Positions 33,004 to 45,732 of a stretch of DNA of 64,000 nt are shown here, in pieces; positions within the stretch are counted from its first letter, which is position 1; each line of letters begins with the position of its first letter. This DNA is from Alectoria sarmentosa. Lineage: Eukaryota; Ascomycota; Lecanoromycetes; Lecanorales; Parmeliaceae. The stretch covers positions 1 through 64,000 of the forward strand of contig WOGZ01000135.1 of the NCBI GenBank assembly GCA_009733775.1, written 5' to 3'. Both the position numbers and the translations under genes were made by a program. The notes under the pieces are model-generated. The model saw only the letters and a list, made by a program, of their open reading frames with translations. It was not told where the DNA came from and did not search any database.

Positions 33004-34135
33004 ATGGGCAAGAAAGAAACAATTCCAGCACCAGAGCCTAAGAACAAGCTGTTCTTCTCATTCGGCCCAGATGAGGCCTCTTTCTTTTCATCGCCATTAT
33101 ATAGGCGATGGTCCGAAAATTCGCCCGAAGAGTTCAAAAAGCTTCTCCCAGATGCCGACCCCAATAAGCCTGAACCAGAGACCCCACCTCTCGAAGATCA
33201 CAAGTTCTTCAGCAGCATGAAGAGAGCTATGTCGCATAGAAAAGATGAGCCTGTGGAGCCACAGCCTTATCATGTGTCGTATGGTGACAACGGATCGTGG
33301 TTTTTGATATGGGACAACGGAGAACATGAGGAGAATCTACGGGGCGCATACCCTTCACTTCTCCAATGGATGCACGAGAACCAATCGTCTCTCACTGACG
33401 GCTCGCTCAACGTATCACTGGGCCCCGCCGGCGCTTTCTTTGCTTGGTGTTCAGACAGTTGTCGGTGGGACAATGTACCGGTATCTTTCACGGCCGAGAT
33501 GCAAAAAATGCTTTGTCACGACGGCTGGAAGCGCAGACCACGAAGGGTACAGTTCGGTGTCGATGAGAGCTATGTGATTGTGTGCGATGATGGGACATGG
33601 TATTCGCATGGGTTAGAGGAAAATTACGAAGGCTTGACGGAACTGCTTACGTCGGGCGGGAAGATGAAAACCCTGTCTTTGAACGCCTACGGAGCGGACA
33701 CCTATTTCTTGGTCTCCGAGAATGGCAACGTGCATGTGAGTTACCTTTTCGGAGCCACGTCTTCCTGATTCGACTGCATTTTGAGTTGTGAGACTTGTCG
33801 CAGGGGTTGAAGACTCCAGGAACGTGTTTCGTGACTCAAATACTCATATCCAATCCCAACAGAGACATGCTGACTTCGAAATCATCAAGTGGAAAGTACC
33901 ACAGACCTGGGACAATCTGGTAGAGGATGTGTCAAACACGTACATGACGGGCCACAGGGTGCGGACTGGTTCCATGCCCATGGATAAGGACTTGACGTAC
34001 ACCAAAGAGTCCAAGGCCAGGAAAGGGAAAGCCGATTCTGGGACCATGACGAAATGGCTGTCGGGTGCAAACGCGGCGCTCCAGGTAGGACAACTGGTTG
34101 TCACCGCCGATCCTGCGCAATGTCAACACCAGTAA
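33004..34135 (+). CDS. Fungal protein of unknown function
   Basis: Two exons (33004-33735, 33863-34135; intron 127 bp) give 334 residues. The sequence is hydrophilic with no signal peptide or membrane segment. It holds two or three beta-rich units of similar shape (YGDNGSWFLIWDNG, GPAGAFFAWCSDSCRW, FGVDESYVIVCDDGTWYSHG, YGADTYFLVSENGNVH), each with aromatic-rich strands and a G/D-x-G turn, suggesting a repeated beta-propeller-like or integrin-like fold. The C-terminus is Lys-rich, then Ala/Gln-rich. No family was identified. The last two codons before the intron and the flanking splice signals are good. Confidence 0.7.
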
Positions 34136-34994
34136 GAGGAAATGTCCCGTGAACGCATTGGAAAGATCTCTTGGCTCTCGAGGAGGTATGGCGACCAAAT
34201 GTATATAAAAGTGCTCTCTCCGGAAATATCAGAGCAATCACCTATATAAAGTCGATAAGGCCATTCCTCCATCACCGACAGGCGCTCTAGCTCACGCATC
34301 CCTACCAAGGGTGCCATAGTCAACTCCCTCCCGACCTTCGCTAATAAATCCAGCCCCCTAGGATGACCACCGGTTCGAGTCTGATATGAACAGTAGAGCG
34401 GCGAAATTCACCTTGGTCGAGCGACGCCTCCTACAGTCCGGGAACTCAGGTAGGCTCACTTCCTGCACTCTGCAAGTTGATATCTCGGCATACCTCCTAG
34501 GGCTAGCCACTAGCAGTCTTTCTAGCGTGTGTTGCCAAATCACCATACTCGGTAAATACCTCCCTCAAGGTACGGCTGTGAGGGGAGTGTACACCCATTG
34601 GTACCCCATTGGATCGAGCGCGCACGTTGAGTAAGTATCTGGCTTGATCTCCTCCACTCCCCGCTGCGAAACTACGTACAGAGAGTAGCGGAGCGAGGAT
34701 TAATTTTGAGAAGCGTTAAAAAGCCTTCTGAGGCTAGTGGTTTCGCTCGCTTCTCTTCAAATACCCATTGTAAGGATGTATGTATGGGTGTGTGTGCTTT
34801 TGCTCTGTTCAACGCTATTGACTATTTGGTCTGGATAGGGGGCAATCACTAGCTGGCCTCGCATCCTATTTGTTGCGGTGAGCACTTGAAATGACATGCA
34901 CCTATCTTGTATTCACAGCGGCCTAGAATCAAAAACGTCATTTTTAGATATCTTTTCATCCAAGCTCGAAACTTTACACCTACACAACTTCTCC
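34136..34994. other. Intergenic region, no supported gene
   Basis: Convergent 3' UTRs of the orphan gene (+) and the golgin-like gene (-) must lie here. Only short unrecognised frames occur. Confidence 0.5.
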
Positions 34995-36905
34995 TCAAAT
35001 GTCAAACATCTCTCCCGCTCCACCGCCTCCGGCCCTGACATCCACGATATCCATTTTCCACCCCTCCCAATCCTTCAACCCTCTCTTCACCTCCCTCACT
35101 CTCTCCACCCTCTTCCTCGCCTCCTCTTCTTGCGCCAGCCTGAACGCGTCCTCGTCAAATTCATCGTCACCCTCAAAGGTTTCCAGACTCTCCCTTCCTC
35201 CGCCGCCGGTGAGAGCGCTGAACCCACTACTGAGCACGTTTTGAAACCCTGAACCTCTAGGGCCAGCCACGCTCTGTCTCCGATAGGAGGGCGTCCCACC
35301 GCTGAGGTCGATATCATCAAATCTTGACCCCGGGCTCGCGGGACCTTCGTCGCCGTCTACACTACTGAGTTCTCTTCGCTTCTCTCGCCAGACGCCTCGA
35401 CGCAGCTCATAGACCTCACCCTCGAGACTTCGAACCTTACTTTCCAGCCGTCTTCTCTCTTCATCTTCGAGCTCGTCAACGCCTTCGTCATCTGTACCGC
35501 TCGCCTCCCTCTTTCGTGCCCTTTCTCTCTCCTCTCGAAGGCGCAAATTCTCGTTCTCGAGACCAGCTAGCCGCCTTCGCATCTCGCTTGCTTCTTTCTC
35601 TAGCCTTTCACGCTCACGCTCGCCGGCTTGGCGTCGACCGTCCGAGTCTTTGTGAAGGTTTGTTAGCGCCGCGAGCTTTTTCTCCAAAGTATCGACTCTT
35701 TGTAATGACTCTTCCGCATTTTTCTTTGATTCCTCCGCTTCACGTCCTAGGCTCCGTATTTTGGTTTCATTAGACGTCCGTTCGCTGCCCTCCTTCACGG
35801 CTTTCTCGCTCGCTCTCTCCAGACTCTTCTTCACATCTGACAACTCCCGTTGCGCAGCACCAGCTGCCCGTTCTGCCCGGTCCAACTTCTCTTCCAGGGC
35901 CGAGACTTGCTCTGAGTGTGTAGTTGTTGAAGAAGCGGATTTGTCGAGTCGCGAGCGTAGGTTGGAGATCTCCATTTCCATAGATTCAATGGTGGAGCTC
36001 TTGCTGTCGAGTTGTGCTTGAAGAGAGGATGACAAACTCGAGGAAGTCGCAGTCACACTTGGGGAGGAGGCATGACGTTTGGAGGACTGGGATTGGAGCT
36101 GGGAATTCTGGCGCTGGAGGGACGTGTTCTCTTGCTTCTGTACTCAGAGTCAGCTTCTACAAAGACAGTAAATGGAGTCGGCGCGTAGACGCACCACCTT
36201 ATTGAACTCTTCATTCTCAGCATCTGCTTTCTCTACTCGAGACTTGAGCCGCGCGACATCTCCGCTTGCCTCCCGTAGCTCCTCAAGTTCCTCTTCCGTC
36301 TGCTTCCATCTCTTCTCGTTTTCCTGCGCCTCTCTCGCCAGTCTTCGGTTTTCTCTCTCAAGCTCATCGAGTCGCGCAGCTTGCTTACGATATATTGAGT
36401 TGACGGAATCGCCGTCTGGAGTTAAAATTGGAAGATCGGGTGACTTTGCCGTGGGGGATAACGGTCCTTGTGATAGGGATTGTCGGCGGAATGATGAAGA
36501 TCGCATCTTTGATTGAATGCTTAAAGAAGGTTGCCGGCCATGGGCGGGGTTGTGAGCGGGAGTTTCAGGAGCATCTTCCGTTGGCTTATCCAGCATCGCT
36601 CCGTTTTTGGTATCCAAGAAAGCCGTTGATGCTTCGTCGTTGCCCTTGTCTGTGCCAGACTTGACCTGCTCTGCGGTGTATTCTCCTTGCTCAGTGGTGC
36701 CTGGGGCAGCAGCTTCCTCTTTGACTCCTTGATGGTCATCTTTCTTCCTCGTTCCACTAAGCTTCTGTGCCTTCTCTTTTTGCTTCTTCAGTTGCTCCCA
36801 CTAGAGTGAACCCAGGAATCAGCACAGGAGCTATTGGGGGGTTCCGCGTACAATTACCCTCTTCTTCCCTGCAGCAAGCTTCTCATTCTGCTCTACGTCC
36901 GCCAT
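34995..36905 (-). CDS. Golgin-like long coiled-coil protein
   Basis: Three exons (36858-36905, 36195-36800, 34995-36137) close to 598 residues. The N-terminus MADVEQNEKLAAGKKR followed by WEQLKKQKEKAQK is typical of fungal golgin or M-protein-repeat proteins. After a Ser/Pro-rich stretch come heptad-rich segments from about residue 130 to 420, very high in Glu, Arg, Lys and Leu. The C-terminal part holds a Gly-rich patch, an acidic FEGDDEFDEDAF motif and a conserved-looking RVREVKRGLKDWEGWKMDIV end. A vesicle tether at the Golgi is the likely role by analogy; this is inference. It shares a 690-bp promoter region with the divergent kinase gene. Confidence 0.78.
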
Positions 36906-37594
36906 TACGGAGGCTTCCTTGACACAAAATGTTTCTCTGACGACGCACTCGTTGAAACGCAGAGCGGAAAGGGCGATTTCAAGTATATGGCAACGTTGTA
37001 GTAAAAGTCCTGTCTCGTACTTATGAAAGGTAACAAGGAACGATCGCGGTTGTTGCCACAGAATTAAATGGCGAGATAGCAAATATGACCATCTGCTATG
37101 TAGATAGTCTTAAGCAGAGTGAGGTAACAGCTGTTTGGCATAGTCTGGTGAAGTGTGAAATGTGTTCGTCTTTGAGGCTCTTCGGTCCCTGAACTCTAAT
37201 TCGTAGGTAAGGCGTACCCCTGTTTATCCCGCAAGCGTAACAAATCCTTGCAGCAAAGGCTCCTTGAATCCTTGAATTGGTGATCCTTCTCGACATCCCA
37301 CTATCAGGTCGACACCACTGCTACTGCTGAAAAGCGACCCTGAATTATTTCACTCTCATGGTGGGGTTGGGGAATTCTTCGAATGAACTCAACTCGGTGG
37401 ACGCAAGGCCATCCATCTAAAGGCGTGGCCCACAAACGCCAAAGAATACGAGGGAATGATGACAATATGCTGGGCCAACCCTTTGTCTCTTGACAATTTG
37501 TTACGATAGTGAAGAGTTTGGACACGTTGTTTTGACCGGTTGATTTGAGGGGAGCTGGCCTGCCAACCACCGCGAGTACCGGGGCCAGATAGCA
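36906..37594. promoter_or_regulatory. Divergent promoter region, golgin-like / DYRK kinase
   Basis: The 689 bp between the two presumed start codons carry short frames only. The kinase 5' end is tentative, so the true promoter may be shorter. Confidence 0.4.
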
Positions 37595-40500
37595 ATGCAG
37601 ACCACATTGAGTGGTGGACAAGATATGATCGATGTCGAGGGTGTCAGCAATGGCAATTGGGACTCTTGCACTGTTCCACCCAGGACTCTGGATGCTGCCC
37701 GCACAACCGAGTCCGGCTCTGGTGGTAAGCTTGACAGGGGCATATATGCAGCTGCACCTGCCCGCATGAAACCGCTTGCTAACAGGCAGATTAGGTGAAG
37801 GACGCCCATTAAAGAGATTGCAGAAAGATTCATCCAATAGTGCGATACCCTCACGTCCAGCCGAACCTACACCTTTAGCAGGTATTAGACCTGACCCGTT
37901 TCCTACCCCTGCAACCCGAAGAAGGCAGTCTTCATTAAGGGATCATACGTTCAGGGAGCAGAGAGCTTCGCATGCACCCAGCGCCTTACAAGCGTCTCCA
38001 TCAAAGCGGTATGAAGCCTAGCTTTTCCATCTTGAATCTGACGTTGAGAATGCTCGTTGACATATTCAGGCTGGTCTACAGCGGCCTTTCAAACCCACAG
38101 GCTCCGCAACAGACATTTGCGTCCAGTGCCCAGAAGGAGCCCCATTCCAGACAATCCTCCATCAACAACACGTCAAGATTCAGCTTCGCCTCAACGGCTA
38201 CTACTAGCAAACGGGATACCTCGCAGTCATCCGGATCCTTTGAATTCCTCCCGCCGATCAATTTCGATGACCTCCATACTAGCATTGCCTCCAATGAGCC
38301 CGACATTTCTTCTTTCCCGGCGTCTGGTGGCTCTACAAAGGACGTGGGGACTAGCGCGAGTGGATTTGCCCCAATAGCTCCACGGCCTGGCATCCCCGGA
38401 TCCGCAAAGACAACGGACGCATCGGCTTTTGGCTCTCGAACTGGGCTCAACGGCTCATCACTGCGTCGACACAATAGTACTACACAATCAATAGGGCAGA
38501 AGATTGCAGATTTAGATAGCATGGCACCTTCAATTGGTCCAGCATCATCAAGAGCTAGGCGCAAGACTTATTTCCCAGCTGCAACTACTGGTGAAGGTGC
38601 AACACGCTCGCCGCGAAAGTCTGTTGATCCTGTCGTCCTCATGAACCTTGAAGGAACTGCACACCCGCATCGAAGGCCGAGTCTAGCGCAGGCCGGTCTA
38701 GGAGAAGCGAGCATAGCTGTCGATACTCCAGAATCTGCAGCAAGTCGAAACGTCTCCGAAGGCCGCAATTTCCAGCCAGGCCGGCGCAACAAGTCCAAAT
38801 CGATGCAGCCGCCTCCAAATAAAACAGTTGTACAAGAGCAATATTTTACACCCATTGGCACCCCTGATCAAACACCGTCAACTCCAGTCAGCATTGCCAG
38901 ATCACCAGCGAGACCAACTTTCCAATTGTCGAACACTTCATCGTCAAGCAGCAAGAGAGTATCTATCATGCCCGGTAGTGCCCACGCCACAGGTCTAGGA
39001 GCCCGCACAATTAGTCCAACCGATGCGCGCAGATTGAAGAGGATGTCCATGATGCCGAATCCACCACCAATGCCATATACGCCACCCCCTCTGCAGGCTG
39101 ATCCTCCGTCTGAGCCATCGCCCCCTGTGATTTCACGAAAGAGTGAAACACCATCTTCCTCTCGAACGACCCCAGATCCCAATCGTAAGTCATATAGTTC
39201 AGGTGTCTCAAATTCGTCGACCACGAGCTACAACTCTTGTCTAGCCTCTTTCGGCTCGCATCGTATCTCTCAAAGCCTTTCGACCTCGCGACTTCCTACG
39301 CCTAAGACGCGGGGTGACAATTCATTCGTAGGCGACGAGGAATTGGTGCCGCCTGTCCCAGCAATACCGAAAGCCTACGAGTCTCCGAAGACGGAATATG
39401 ATCAACCACCTTTCTTTGCTACGCGTAAGTCAAGCCAGGGCCACGATGCTAGCAGTCTTAACAGTAGCACCTCTACTCCTGGAGTGGTACCACCACACCC
39501 CGTCCATGAACGTAAAAAGGATGACCGAGAAGTAATTCAAAAACAAAATACGAATAACGAAAGAGAGCCTGCAACAGAAAGGAAGCCAAATGACATGAGA
39601 AACGCAAACAAACGCACATTGCAACCGCTGAGATTGCCACCACTAAATCTTCTCCCGTTGAGCACCTCGACTGCTTCCAAAATTGCAGCTCTGCATGATG
39701 CAACAGCTGCTGCAAAGGACAAAGGGACCGTGACTCCGCCGCCCAAAGCTGGTGCCAAAGCAATACCGACCACACCAATGACGGCATCTAAAGCAAGCTA
39801 CTCGAGGTGCTACCACGAGGTCGACAATGTACAAACGCCAGCACAGATCCGAAGCAGTAGCTCTCATTATAACATGAGGCCAGAAGCTCTTTCTCATCAT
39901 GACGTTAGTAGCTCGAGTACTACCGTTCTAACCCCTTCGGACTCATTCGCCTTGTCCGCCAGCCGTACAGCCATGTCTCCTTTTGTCTCGTCTTCACTGC
40001 CAAAATCAAGTGGCGAATATGGCTATGGACTTGGGAAATCGAATACTTTCGATATAGGTGCCGATGCACGACCAACTCGATTGACTGGTCCGCGCTTGCA
40101 GAAACCAAGAAAAGCCTCCAAGGATGATGCATCAAGCATGGATACCACAAGTTCTGTTGATGCTGGCATAACTTCCTTTGGGAGCTCTATCCGCCGCAAG
40201 TTGAGCTTGACACGCAAGCGAAGTGCTTCGAAAGCGCAGACAGCAGCAGAGAGAGATGCAGATTTACCACCAAAGCCGCCAAAGCATGATGACATGCCTC
40301 CGCCCAAACTCCCTGCTTCTGCTACCTGGAATGGCCCGTTTCTTCCCAGCCCTAGCCCGAGCCAGAAAGGCGTCCAATCGCGATCCACAAGGAACATATC
40401 TAATTCCAGCATCAAGATGCAGCATGATCGGACCAGGAGCAATACTTTGGATACTGCTGAAACTCCAAAGCAAGATTCCAGACCTTCAGAGACGCCCGCT

Positions 40501-42378
40501 GCAAATACGAAAAGGACAGCCAGGGCCGCTCTTGAAGGGGCGCCAACTCACAACTCTTTGAGTCTAAAGGATTTCTTGCGCGAAGCTAAGACCATGGAGA
40601 TGCAGCTCGACCGCGATGATCTGTCAGCGGAAGAAGAGATGAGGAGATTAGCATCGAAACGGAAGGAAACGGAAAAAGCTGCCAAAGAGGTCGATGGTTT
40701 GAGGCGAAGGGCCACTGCTAAGGAGAGAGTATCGCCCAATTCAGCGCTGCGGATGGCACATCTCAACATATTCGAGCGTGGCGAGATAGTGGATTATAAG
40801 GATGTCTTTTTCTGTGGCACACAAGATGCTGCGAAGCATGTCGGAGATTTGAGTACAGACGTGGCAAACTTTGGATACGACGATGACCGGGGAGACTACA
40901 ATATTGTGAATGGTGATCACCTAGCTTACCGTTATGAGATTATCGACATCCTTGGTAAAGGCAGTTTTGGACAAGTCGTGCGCTGCATAGATCACAAGAC
41001 GGGTGTTCTGGTGGCAATCAAGATCATAAGAAACAAGAAGAGGTTCCACCAGCAAGCGCTTGTCGAGGTCGAAATTCTGCAGAGGTTGCGAGAATGGGTG
41101 AGTCTGCATGATGCTAAACGCCATTTCCCAGATATTAATGTGTGCATCAGGATCCCCAAAACAAACATAGCATGGTCAATTTTGTGCAGAGTTTCTACTT
41201 CCGCGGTCATCTGTGCATCTCGACTGAGCTTCTAGGCATGAACCTCTACGAGTTCATCAAGGCTCATGAGTTCAGAGGTTTCTCATTAAAGCTCATCCGG
41301 CGCTTTGCTAAGCAATTGTTGAGCAGTCTCGTTCTCTTGAAAGGTCACAAAGTCATCCATTGCGACCTCAAGCCCGAAAATGTGCTCCTGGCGCATCCTA
41401 CTCACTCAGAAATCAAGGTCATCGATTTCGGCTCCAGCTGCCTCGAAAACGAGAAGGTGTACACCTATATACAATCTCGCTTCTACCGGTCTCCTGAAGT
41501 CATTCTGGGCATGACATATGGCATGCCAATAGACATGTGGTCTCTGGGCTGTATTCTTGCCGAGCTCCTCACGGGCTACCCTATCTTTCCGGGCGAAAAC
41601 GAACAAGAGCAACTGGCTTGCATAATGGAGGTTTTCGGCCCTCCTGAAAAGCATCTCATCGAAAAGTCGACTCGCAAGAAAATCTTCTTCGACTCTCTTG
41701 GGAAACCACGTCTTACAGTCTCAACAAAGGGGAAACGCCGCCGCCCAAGCAGCAAGTCCCTCCAGGCAGTGCTTAAATGCGAAGATGAAGCTTTCCTCGA
41801 CTTTATCACTCGCTGCCTCCGGTGGGACCCCGATCGCCGCCTCAAACCTGATGAAGCTATCCAACACGAGTTCATCACCGGCAAGAACACAAAAACTACC
41901 GCTCGTCCCCGCACGGCTCCCTCACAACAGACCTCCTCGCCCATAAAACGCTACAACTCTCTGACCCACACACCAGGTAGCACGCGCCCTCTGCCCGACC
42001 CTCCCGCTACCAGCTTCAAAAATGGCACCGCGGTCCGGAATCGCGATATCACCAACACCGGCATCGGCAATAGCCAATCACCTATTAAATCTGCCGCCGC
42101 TACGGCAGTTCCGAAGAGACTTTCGGCTATGTCTGGGCCACAAGCCAACAGCAACGGCATCGGCGCGAAGAGGACACTGAATGGAGCTGCAGCACAAGGG
42201 AGTGCGCTACCGAGGGTTGCCAGCACGCCGCGCAGTATGGGAACCACGAAAGCCGCGGACCTAGGGACGGCTGCAGCCGCAGCGAGTTTGGTAAGTCGCC
42301 TCTTCCCATCTCTGTCTCTAAAACTCACACAGCGTTACTAAGCAACCCCAGGCGACGAAGCAGTCGCGGGTCAGCTGA
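37595..42378 (+). CDS. DYRK-family dual-specificity kinase, Pom1-like
   Basis: Five exons (37595-37724, 37786-38008, 38070-41097, 41151-42290, 42352-42378) close to 1515 residues. The first 1070 residues are Ser/Thr/Pro-rich and disordered. The kinase domain spans about 1072-1390: YEIIDILGKGSFGQVV glycine loop, VAIKIIRNKKRF, the DYRK signature HSMVNFVQSFYFRGHLCIST, catalytic HCDLKPEN, DFGSSC, and the activation-loop YTYIQSRFYRSPE with the autophosphorylated Y-x-Y. The kinase insert EKSTRKKIFFDSLGKPR is typical of Pom1/DYRK2-type enzymes. In fission yeast Pom1 controls polarity and mitotic entry from cortical gradients. A Ser/Ala-rich tail follows. The two 5' exons were added because splicing restores an open frame with good signals; the exact start is uncertain. 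Confidence 0.9.
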
Positions 42379-42876
42379 GATGATGATGAGTGAGGAAAAG
42401 AGTAAGAAATGTACATAGCCAATGGCGTTCTTGGGAGCCCCCGTACCGTGCCGAGCACGCAGTCGGGGTTTGTGCATATTTGATGGCGTCCTTCCGCTTC
42501 TAAAGCGGGGTGTTGTACACCCCAATATACCCTCGTGGAGCACCAGGATTGTATGAGCATGATTGTTGGAGGATAGCATGGCATAAACCGAGCTTTCGAA
42601 TTAGTCTCATTGCCAGCGGTGCAGGGATGCAATCCGATGAGCGTGAGTGAAGTTTCGACTTCCTTTGCAAGCTGCTATTGAAAGAGACTGGCACGACGTC
42701 TTGAGTCTGCCCGTCAAAAGGGCATTGCAATCACCATCCTGTCCAACTTTTTCATTTGTGCCATCTCGAGCCAATTATGAGCACCGCCAAACCTCCCCTC
42801 CCTCATTCAATTGGCCCCCCCCCACCCAGGTCACAGCCAGCTCGTCCAATCAAAACCGCCCGGAAAAGACTTTTCG
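42379..42876. other. Intergenic region between convergent genes
   Basis: This contains the 3' regions of the kinase gene (+) and the GPI-type protein gene (-). No supported gene. Confidence 0.5.
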
Positions 42877-43811
42877 CTAAAACAGCAGCACCGCCCCGAC
42901 CGCCGCCGCCGCTCCCGCAACCAGATCCGCAATGCCGGCGCCCTCCATCCTCCCAGCGGCCCCCGTGAACGTAGAGCCCCATCCACCCGTCTTGCTCGGC
43001 GCGATCAAAATCCCAGTCGCAGTCGCAGTCGCAGTCGCAGTCGACGCGGCAGTAACATTGCTTGCGCTCGGGATCGGATAGCGTGCGCTGGCGAGATTGG
43101 CCAGAGCGGTATAGCCCGCGGGCGCGGAGGCGGAGGAAATCATGAGGGGAAGGGCGGTCAGTGACGGGCTGATGTTGCTGGCAGCGATGGTGGCGTTGGT
43201 GTTGGTGCTGCTGTTGCTGTTGAGGTCTGGGATTGGGATTGGGAAGCTGGCGCCGTGGTCCGGGTAGACGGTCCCGCCGTAGGAGCAGGCGGCGTCGCCG
43301 GCGCGGGGGGAGGATTCGTAGCCTGGGTTCATTTTCTGGGCGTCAGCTTGGATTTATTGTCCTTCCTTCCTTCCTTCCTAGGTGGGTGGGAGGGAACGGG
43401 GTGGCGCTCTTACATGGTGCGAACTCCTTGACGCCGAGGGGCGGCACTCCGGCGAGGCTTGGATGGACGTTAGTTGCACTTTTTCGCGGCGACATGGTGG
43501 GAGAAGGGGAAGGGGAAAGGGTGGGGGAGGGGGGCTTACTTGTCATTGCAATTGCCGGCGACGCCCGTGGTGCCGGCGCAGCGGACGATGATGTTGGTGC
43601 TTAGGGATGGGCCGGTGCAGTAGGCGCCGTTGGTTGGGGTGGTGGGACAGGTGAATTGGGAGGTGCTGGTGTTGCTGTTTTGGGGGGGTATTAGCGAGGT
43701 TTTTATTTTGAGGAGGGGGTTAGGAGGGGAGTACAAGATGACTTGGGCGCTGGATAGAGCGGCGATGAGGGCGAGGGCGAGGGCGAGGAGGGTGAGGAGG
43801 GTGGGATGCAT
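42877..43811 (-). CDS. Secreted Cys-containing protein with probable GPI anchor
   Basis: Four exons (43735-43811, 43540-43674, 43414-43457, 42877-43346) close to 241 residues. A signal peptide (LLTLLALALALIAALSSAQ) is followed by a small Cys-rich domain: FTCPTTPTNGAYCTG, IIVRCAGTTGVAGNC, LAGVPPLGVKEFAP and SSPRAGDAACSYGG. Next is a Ser/Thr/Ala-rich, N-glycosylatable stretch and a hydrophobic C-terminus (IADLVAGAAAAVGAVLLF) with no tail after it, the expected GPI-attachment arrangement. It is likely a cell-wall or plasma-membrane surface protein. Intron 1 (60 bp, donor GTACTC) is optional in frame; I removed it because the result resembles related proteins better. The third intron carries CCTTC repeats. 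Confidence 0.72.
43014..43043. repeat. (CAGTCG)5 repeat in coding sequence
   Basis: Five tandem hexamers encode an alternating Thr-Ala run in the minus-strand GPI-type protein, so length changes stay in frame. Confidence 0.85.
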
Positions 43812-44735
43812 GGTGAGGAGTGGCTGGTTGGTTGGTTGTGAAGAGAGGAGAGGATCTGATTGAGTTGAGTTGAGTTGAGTTGGCTTGTTGGAGATGGAGA
43901 TGGAGGAGTGGTTGAGTGTGTGTGTGGTATGTAGAGTACCTATCGATTACTGGAGTGTAGGATTGCGGAAATAAGTATGAAGTGAGTTAATTGCTTTTTG
44001 AAGTGAAGTGAATCGAAAAAGATATGCAAAGAAGAAATTGTTTATAATGTTATTTGTTGCGTGTTGAAGTAAGCTCTACCTTACTCACACGAAAATACCT
44101 TCACGGCCATCCACATGGCGCTAATCTCCGCTCAGCCTCGCCTTGCCTTGCGCATGGTTTGCGCAGTCCTCTTTTTTCCACTCTTGCATTTGTTTACTAC
44201 TCTCCTTGCTCCGTTCTTGAAACCCCCGTATTTTTAATCTACAATGCCCAATGCCTGCTGGAACACCGCCTTCCATGCCTTGGCTCATGGGGGGTTTCCA
44301 GCACGGATTGTTTTGGAAAGGCTTCTTGTGATGCTACTTAAACTAAGCGGTCGAAATGAATTTTCCGGTCTGCTGGGTTTCATTTGTGGGTTTTATCTTC
44401 CGAATATGTAGGTATGCACATGTATGTACATGTGTCGATGTATGTGGATCTACGCGAGCGGGTACTAGTACCTGAGGATGCGATGCAGCTAAGGAAGGCT
44501 GGGTCTGGCCCAGCGATGCGGGCCGGGAACCGGGTGAGGGGAAAGCGGCATGGTGTCAGAGTGGGATGTTTATCAGTCCATGGCCTTTTCTTGTTTTGAA
44601 TTCACTGTTTTCTGTGATTTGAGCAGGTGCGTAATGGATTGAATTGATTGTGTGGAGAACATCGAGGGATTAATAAGACAAGATAAGGGAGTGATTTAAT
44701 AGGCTTTCGGCACGCGGACTATAGGAAGCGCAAGG
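43812..44735. other. Divergent upstream region with (TTGAG)n repeat
   Basis: This 924-bp interval between divergent genes holds a short (TTGAG)n run at about 43860-43881, shortly upstream of the GPI-type gene start. No other supported feature. Confidence 0.5.
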
Positions 44736-45732
44736 ATGGTATATGAATCGCAGATATCTTTCACGTTGGATACCATTTGTCCCTGGTGTGTTGAGCTTCC
44801 TGATGAAGGAATGCGGTTTTTGGTAGTGTTTACTCCATGTGCGATTAATGCTGACCCTTGTCTTAGGACCTACTTGGCGAAGAAAAGGTCACTGCCCTCA
44901 ACCGCTGACAGGGGCTAGGCTGATGATGTATGGCTGGATTAGATTGGATATAGGTATGGTTCACTGTTGATTCTTTTTGAGCATAAGCAGCCTGTGTGTT
45001 CCGTTTCGTATATGATCTTTCTGTTAGCAGGTCCAAGAAAAAGGGGTTGGTCTCTTCTGACATGGCCATCCTAGCTCTCAAGCAGTTCCACTCTTCTCCT
45101 TCAGCGGAAGCCGTAAATTTCACAGTCAAATTCTTCCCATATCAGCTTTATCCAGAGGCTAGCAATCGAGGAGAAGACAAGTATGAGTGGTATGTTGTTC
45201 TACCTTGCAAGCTCGCGCAATCCACCCATCCATACCATATTTCAGGTACAAGACAACCAAGTACAACGATTCCGAAGAGCAGATGAAGAAGTATACTACC
45301 CTGATGTCCGCCTACGGGGTCGGCGCCGGCATCGACTTCAAATTTCACGGAACGGTAGCCAACACCCTGAGCGCACACCGCTTGATACAACACTTCCAGG
45401 AGGAAATGGGCCCCGAGACCGCCGACAAGATAGTGAACTCCTTGTACAAGCAGTACTTTGAAGAAGAGGTGCATCCGTCGGCACCCACGACGCTTCTGAA
45501 AGCGGCTTTGGATGGCGGTGTCGAGCGTTCAACGGCCGAGGCGTTCGTAGGAGATGAATACGAAGCGCTGCCCGAGACCAAGCTGCTCATCAGAGAGCAG
45601 GCGAGCAACGGCGTTGACGCGGTGCCGTATGTGATTTTGGAGGGAAAAAGGAGAGACTTTACTCTGGAGGGTGCGAAAGAAGTGGATGACTATCTCAAGG
45701 AGTTTGAGAAGGTGGTCAAGGAGTCGAAATGA
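44736..45732 (+). CDS. DsbA-like/FrnE-type thioredoxin-fold protein
   Basis: Four exons (44736-44785, 44867-44887, 45031-45189, 45246-45732) close to 238 residues. The second is a 21-nt micro-exon. The N-terminus SFTLDTICPW joins TYLAKKR, aligning with the usual CPWCYIGKRR of the DsbA/2-hydroxychromene-2-carboxylate isomerase family. The helical insert and C-terminal half are typical: YGVGAGIDFKFHGTVANTLSAHRLI, LYKQYFEEE, and GVDAVPYVILEGKRRDFTLEGA with the cis-Pro loop. In the model the second active-site cysteine is replaced by threonine, giving C-P-W-T, which would remove classical disulfide exchange. The alternative donor that would keep C-P-W-C leads to a stop. The micro-exon donor (GTCACT) is weak, so the N-terminal join needs transcript proof. 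Confidence 0.82.

Noticed and set aside
34700..34765. Weak inverted repeat GAGAAGCG/CGCTTCTC
   Set aside because: An 8-bp stem over a 50-nt gap is expected by chance in 64 kb.
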